The translations under genes were made by a program, and so were the position numbers. A DNA stretch of 64,000 bases. It comes from Ypsolopha sequella (lineage: Eukaryota; Arthropoda; Insecta; Lepidoptera; Ypsolophidae). Each line of letters opens with the position of its first letter. The first letter of the stretch is position 1. Below the pieces are notes generated by a model. The model did no database searches and was not told where the DNA came from. It worked only from the letters and a program-made list of their open reading frames with translations. Positions 60,001 to 64,000 of this stretch are shown piece after piece. The DNA lies in contig OW203989.1 in the NCBI GenBank assembly GCA_934047225.1, positions 6,733,977 to 6,797,976 on the forward strand, given 5' to 3'.

Positions 60001-63000
60001 CTCTGTCTGCCGCTGTTGAACACTTACTCCAAGTTGAAATCGCAAGTTGAAGCTAAGAGGTGAGTACTACTGGAAATAAAGTGCTTAAGGCGCTCTTATC
60101 CCAGAAGAGTGACTCTCTGTCTTTTTCTTCACGTGTAAGGAGTAAAGAAAATAACCACACTTTTGTACTTTTTCGTTGTTTTCATCGGTTTTTAAATTGT
60201 TTAAAAATAAGGGATATGTTTATTAAAACCCACTTACGTGGTCGACTTAGAAAATTTAAAGAGCAATATTACCAGATATGTTTCTTTAATAAAAGAGTGA
60301 AATTATGGAAATGGCATGATTTGAAAGGTCTTATTACATGCTGTGTTCGTGAATTATTTCTATCGAGCAAAGTTTATCTGATCGTGTAACACATGCGTGG
60401 AAGACCTAGATAAAGGTTCGAACTATATTGCGTATTTTGTTTTTGGAAGTTTTAGACGATATTTGAAAGTTCTATTTGACTTTGAAATTACTGATTTTGG
60501 GATAAGAGCGCCTTAACTATTAAAACCAAATAAAGTGCTCCACAGTTAAGCCCAGCATCAGCTCTACCACTTAACCCGCATGCCCAGCGTGTGTGAGTAT
60601 GGGCAATTCTACCAGGACGACCGCCGGGAGTGGCAAAGTCCTGGAAAGGCTTATTTACAGCAGTGGACGAACTAGGCTGATGGATGAAAGTGCTAAACTA
60701 CTAAAACCAAATATTGTAGTGAACTTTTACTCAACTTTTCTCAAGTAATATATCGTTTTATACCTGATGCAATCCTATTGTTTTTTAAATGAGACAGGGA
60801 TCGGGTGGTTTGTAGTTGTTAGAAAATAAATAAAGAATGAAGAGTTGTTTACAGTTCGCTTTCTTAAATAGTTTGCTTTATTTTAATTATAATATAATTT
60901 TTTGAATAAATAACAATAAATCTATGGTAAATCAATATACCTAAATCACAAAATAACCACTTACAGAATGTTTACTCCGCATAACTAGCGAAAACAGGCG
61001 CACGCACACATAGACGCGTACGTACGACGATCTCGGAGATACTCGGGTGAATGCCAATATGAAATTCTGCCGAGATCATCATACGTATGCGTCTACACAT
61101 GTGTGCGTCTGTTTTCGCTCCGTCGTCGAGTCCGCCTTCTGATAGTATCTATTTTGTGCCTAAATGTACACTCCCGGCACGGTTTTAGAGGAATGAGCAA
61201 CAAAGTAGTGTAAAATAACTCGCAAAGGTAAAACCGTTCAATCAAATAAATTTTAGATTTTCATTTAGATGGCCAATATGAACTGGTGTATGTCCCTGGT
61301 TTTTACAAAAACATCGCGGTAAATACGAGAAAAATACGAATCAAACCGACGAAAAATACGGAGCGGCTTTCCGAAGCAAGCAGACCGAACACAGATGTCG
61401 CTACGGGATTTCAGTCCGTTAGCTCTGGATGATGATGGAGAACTCGAATAGACCAGAGAAAGCTTTCTTTATGTATGTCCTATGTGTATGTTTAAAAAAG
61501 CCGCAATATTGTGTCAACTCCAGATACTACCCAGCACTAAAGACCCTGGAACAGTTGGAGCATGTGGTGCTACCCCGAGTGGGTCCGTACAAGTGGTGTG
61601 CTCAGATCTCCGGGGACATCCCTCGGCTGAGGCAGGCCATCAGGGACGCCTCCATGGCGGACTTGAGGGATTTCCTGCAGAATATCAGAGGGCTGAGTCC
61701 ACAGGTTTGTGCTTAGCGGCTCTCTTCTACGCTGAAGGATTTCCCAAAAACCTTTTGTTTTGGTATATACGTACATTTTATTGCATGTTTGTTTCGGTTG
61801 CGTTAGCGCGCAAATTGGGTTTACTAAATTTGGTTAACATTTATTTACTCAATTCGGCTTCCGTTAATATTTTAAAATTCAAGCATCACTTTATCATTTA
61901 TAGATAATTAATTTTTTGCGATGGGGATTTACTATTTTATACATTTGCTTTTTCGGACACATTTTTTTTGGTGTTCTTTGCAGTGGCGTAGCGTGGGTCA
62001 ATGTCGCCCGGGGCGAAGTCATAATTTACCGCCCTTTTGACCGCATAAAAATTATAATGTTGGTGAGAAAAAACGTAACGATATGAAAGAATAGAGCGAA
62101 AACTGTGTATTTCAAAACCATGCTATATTTACATGTGTTAATGTGTTAAAACATTTACAATTTACACTATAAAAATAACGTTAGATGTTTGCAATAATGT
62201 GCAAGTGAGTAAGAGCTAATTTCTTGAAAAATTGATTGTTTGACTGACCGCCAGCGACCGATTTTATTTTCCAATTTCGCCGCCCTCCTAATGGTGGCGC
62301 CCGGGGCGGTCCGCCCCTCCGCCCCCCCCCCCCCATCTCTATGCCACTGGTTCTTTGTCGTGTTAACGGTAAATCTTTAGGGAGTTAAAACTTATTTTAG
62401 TAAACAATATACTTTTTTTCAATGTTTATTGCTTTACTTGTGAATGAATGAACGAAATTCACCGACCCCAGCGTGGCTAGACCAGACTCGATTAACCAAT
62501 TAACCCAAAGATTTACACTAGCCTCTGGAGCCTATTATGTCCTATTCCAGGTCTAGAACTACATTCGTGCAAAGTTTCAGCCCAATCGGTTCAGTAGTTG
62601 AAGGAGTAACAAACATCCATCCATCTATCCAAACTTTCGCATTTATAATATCAGTAGGAAGGAAGTAGGATATGAATTTTCATCATGGTTAGTGGAGTCG
62701 GAGTTGTTAAGGCTGCATATGAAGTCAGATTGGGCACCTTACTTTGCATCAATCAGAACTAAACTCTATGACGTTTTCCTTTAGTTTAAAATAGCGCGCT
62801 CTCAGCCGTGCTGTTACGACAACCAAGAAACACGCGCTCACGAAAAACTGCGTCTTTATTTAATAACTCGGCTTCTAGATGAAATTATTAAAATATTCTT
62901 TATTGTTCACTTATTTTAATACAAATTTCAGGGCTGTATAATTTAAGGAAGGCCAATTTAACACTCGAAAAACATGAAATTTGGAGGTAACTTCGTAATA

Positions 63001-63323
63001 TTTTTCTATTGAGCGATTTTAAAGCTTTTGCTTTTTTTTTTCCAAAATGCTTAGATCAGCCTGTGGTCTACGATCTATATGTGAAATGGTCATTTGAAGT
63101 TCTCTCTAACGGGGTATTTAATTGACTGTGACCATTTTTTTTCGGTATGACGTCATTTTGGTGATTGAATGATATATTATGGGCTGGTTTATTCATCCAA
63201 GATTATGGGTTATTCAATCCTTGTCTTATATACTGCCCCTTTTACAGGTTGGTGCAATGGCTCTAAAGCAAACACAGGAGATGCTTGGGAGGAATTTGGC
63301 TACCATCGTCAAAAATAAAAGAG
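54058..63323 (+). CDS. Sec15: Exocyst complex component Sec15 (EXOC6), N-terminal exons
   Basis: Sec15 is a subunit of the exocyst, the complex that tethers secretory vesicles to the plasma membrane; it also binds Rab11. Five exons join in phase: 54058-54204, 57448-57553, 59921-60059, 61524-61704, 63248-63323, all with AG acceptors and GT donors, giving about 216 residues. Recognisable blocks in order are EIEGIDDYWGPAFRSVYEGE, HDKEIEKLCNYHYQ, GFIDSIRELLQVRSHAEELH, AEELIRARRVELNIA, EKMELCLPLLNTYSKLK, RYYPALKTLEQLEHVVLPRV, and DLRDFLQNIRGLSPQVGAMA. These are the coiled-coil-rich N-terminal part of the family. The full protein is about 750-800 residues, so most of the gene lies beyond the right edge. 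The start is not settled. Confidence 0.93.
54967..55228. mobile_element. Palindromic MITE family B, uninterrupted copy
   Basis: Ends caaggtgactttttgatcat and its inverse. The arms pair for more than 100 bp. Where the copy at 22076 carries an insertion, this one reads straight through agtgatcagtatcatggatc. Confidence 0.9.
55288..55668. mobile_element. Palindromic MITE family C, full copy
   Basis: 381 bp, ends cagtgtgtccctcgtacaag and its exact inverse, continuing tgcacatccgaaa. Both sides lie in tata-rich DNA, consistent with a TA target. A truncated copy is at 4659-4950. Confidence 0.9.
56028..57092. mobile_element. Large TIR element with a hAT MITE nested in its right arm
   Basis: aacgtctccgtacagttgcg and gtttgaaac on the left pair with gtttgaaacgcaactataca on the right. 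The inner arm cgtcaatagaaattgtggac followed by tatgtaaaca pairs with 56718-56760. The arms are unequal because the right arm contains an inserted hAT MITE (56784-57019) and other sequence. The 0.6-kb interior has no recognised gene. Confidence 0.65.
56784..57019. mobile_element. hAT-type palindromic MITE, 236 bp, perfect 8-bp TSD
   Basis: Ends cagtggcatgcacagaactt and, inverted, cagtggcgtgcacagaactt. Arms continue ttgctggaaaagcaagcaat and ggtcaagaataacaataaaa. The flanking repeats catagctg (56776-56783 and 57020-57027) are identical. Confidence 0.94.
57957..58352. mobile_element. Foldback element, 396 bp
   Basis: ggtttcactgttctgttcag pairs with ctgaacaacgaaacc. Arms also share gatttcgttccaaaacgc, gtgatttatgg and atgatc-type centre words (tttgtaaatgatcgtgcaca with gtacaggatcatttacaaa). 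Confidence 0.75.
58641..59080 (-). pseudogene. LINE Pol C-terminus with poly(A) tail
   Basis: On the minus strand, from about 59075: FRTRTYHIPLNKFNFIMKKR, then DDPNCTRCEREEDLLHLVLE with CKINE, the C-terminal zinc knuckle of a LINE polyprotein. The frame closes at 58721. About 70 bp further the plus strand has ttttttttt (58641-58650), the poly(A) tail. A 5'-truncated insertion inside a Sec15 intron, antisense to the gene. It is a different subfamily from the fragment at 18545. Confidence 0.75.
59101..59253 (+). mobile_element. Head-truncated tRNA-SINE copy
   Basis: Shares gcccgaagtacggcgata, a cacgttgggacg segment, aatgtggactgtgat and ctgacttc-like tail words with the SINE at 27345-27595, but lacks the tRNA-like head. 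Confidence 0.55.
59363..59856. mobile_element. TIR element with 55-bp ends and internal hairpin
   Basis: Left tatttggtcagcaacttccg, right (inverted) gatttggtcagtaacttccg, both extending through gggtaggttatg. An internal hairpin (gtacgactagggtt with aaccctagtcgtac, 59515-59556) and a run of 12-13 G (59690-59703) lie inside. A related piece at 59303-59362 repeats part of the left sub-terminal sequence. Confidence 0.7.
60089..60512. mobile_element. piggyBac-type MITE, TTAA-flanked
   Basis: Ends ggcgctcttatccca and, inverted, ggcgctcttatccca. Each side is flanked by TTAA (60085-60088 and 60513-60516), the target of piggyBac elements. 424 bp, starting 29 bp after a Sec15 exon. A truncated relative is at 23085-23196, next to an aconitase exon. 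Confidence 0.88.
60988..61122. mobile_element. Foldback MITE, about 135 bp
   Basis: agcgaaaacaggcgcacgca and catagacgcgtacgta pair with tacgtatgcgtctacac and gtgcgtctgttttcgct. The centre is gatactcgggtgaatgcc. Confidence 0.75.
61981..62349. mobile_element. hAT-type MITE, 369 bp, perfect 8-bp TSD
   Basis: Ends cagtggcgtagc and, inverted, cagtggcatag. Sub-terminal cgcccggggcg occurs on both sides. The flanks gttctttg (61973-61980 and 62350-62357) are identical. A run of 14-15 C lies near the right end. The start of another member (cagtggcgtatttt...gcgccctgggcc) is at 63904 and runs off the window. Confidence 0.93.
62480..62665. repeat. RTE-like LINE 3' tail
   Basis: Contains gcaaagtttcagcccaatcg, gttcagtagttgaaggagta, acatccatccatc and ends aactttcgcatttataatat. 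This end pattern is characteristic of RTE-type LINEs in insects as I know them. No coding part. Confidence 0.55.
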
Positions 63324-63364
63324 GTGAATTACTCCTTATACACCACAAAACAAACAGTTAAAGT

Positions 63365-63543
63365 TAATCGCAGATTAGGGCGGGCCTCACTAACGCATCG
63401 CATCGCAAAAATACTCTTGCATAATTTTCGTACATTTTGTATGCACCATCGCACACTAGTCGGGCCCGCACCGCACCAATGTGCTTTGAAACAGTTTTGC
63501 AATGCGATGCGTTGAGGCCCGGCGCGACTGTAATCTGCGCTTA
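63365..63543. mobile_element. Palindromic MITE, 179 bp
   Basis: taatcgcagatta...cgggcctcactaacgcatcg pairs with cgatgcgttgaggcccg...taatctgcgctta. It begins 42 bp after the last visible Sec15 exon. Confidence 0.8.
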
Positions 63544-63697
63544 CCTCATAGATATCGTAATAGTATTGTTCCAATATCAGTGGCTTACCTTAACAAAACA
63601 GTTATCCAAATATGTAGTCACACCTGTCTCCCAGAAGGGACTGCATATCTACTATGAAAACTTCTAGTTTTTTCCCCATCCATCTTGTCATACCAGC

Positions 63698-63858
63698 GGG
63701 TCTACCGCGTAATTCTTACTTTCATCAACATCAACTTGAGATTGAAATTTGACGTGCGTGCGACGACGCCCGCTTAACATGCCATCTCTTTTGCACGCGT
63801 TGAATTTCGCATGCATTTGCTTGAAGTTGATACAAATGAGAATTACGCGGTAGAGCCC
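63698..63858. mobile_element. Palindromic MITE, family F, copy 2
   Basis: Ends gggtctaccgcgtaattct and, inverted, gggctctaccgcgtaattct. Similar in length (161 bp) to the copy at 42094-42252, but the right arm has diverged. Confidence 0.88.
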
Positions 63859-63903
63859 AAGCTCTTCAATGCCGGGTGCCGCGGGTGCATTTGACTTCAT
63901 TCA

Positions 63904-64000
63904 GTGGCGTATTTTAAGATTTGGCGCCCTGGGCCTGTAAGGTTTGTCGCCCCATAAATTAACGAGAAAAAAGCAAATAATATAACAAATTATGAAATAA
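63904..64000. mobile_element. Left end of a further hAT-type MITE, cut by the window
   Basis: Starts cagtggcgtattttaagatt and continues ggcgccctgggcc and cgcccc, words shared in order with the element at 61981. The right end is beyond the window. Confidence 0.55.

Noticed and set aside
60060..60389. 109-codon open frame after a Sec15 exon
   Set aside because: It begins within the splice donor and runs through a TTAA-flanked MITE; no family.

Overview
The window looks like nuclear DNA of a moth or butterfly (Lepidoptera). It is AT-rich, its genes are split by GT-AG introns, and those introns are loaded with short inverted-repeat transposons. It also carries dispersed repeats of a type I associate with Lepidoptera (for example the block at 34477-34769 ending near actcgcacttggccg). 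No rRNA gene, CRISPR array or bacterial operon is present. The lepidopteran call is inference from gene structure and repeat style.

Three conserved genes form the skeleton. (1) RpL22 (+, 2821-4373, two coding exons, 146 aa), a large-subunit ribosomal protein. (2) Mitochondrial aconitase (-, 46169 to 8095). I could place all 17 coding exons with splice sites; they join without a frame break into 788 codons and retain the three Fe-S cysteines and the active-site motifs. Its largest intron is 13.4 kb. (3) The 5' part of Sec15/EXOC6 (+, from about 54 kb off the right edge), an exocyst subunit; five consecutive in-phase exons are visible. Aconitase and Sec15 are divergent. RpL22 and aconitase are convergent, and a 19-copy, 53-bp minisatellite lies between their 3' ends.

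Everything else is mobile-element sediment. It includes six hAT-type insertions with 8-bp target duplications (four perfect), one Tc1/mariner copy with TA duplications and a broken transposase, a piggyBac transposase fragment plus a TTAA-flanked piggyBac-type MITE, LINE fragments (a 281-codon reverse transcriptase piece, two C-terminal zinc-knuckle pieces, RTE-like tails), a tRNA-derived SINE, and at least seven families of palindromic MITEs. Several families have more than one copy in the window, so nested insertions can be read against empty sites.

The most unusual object is a 3.1-kb element at 36663-39787 inside aconitase intron 6. It has about 320-bp terminal inverted repeats (about 200 bp nearly identical) around a decayed coding region. 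The encoded protein belongs to a family I recognise from scattered animal genomes as uncharacterised, with D-rich motifs (YNFDH, SADTDVLVLAL, LSGGDYTS) and a cysteine-rich C-terminus. It does not match a transposase superfamily that I can name. A second point of interest is a four-copy composite MITE (13211, 25374, 35401, 50584), one copy of which abuts a THAP zinc-finger start exon.
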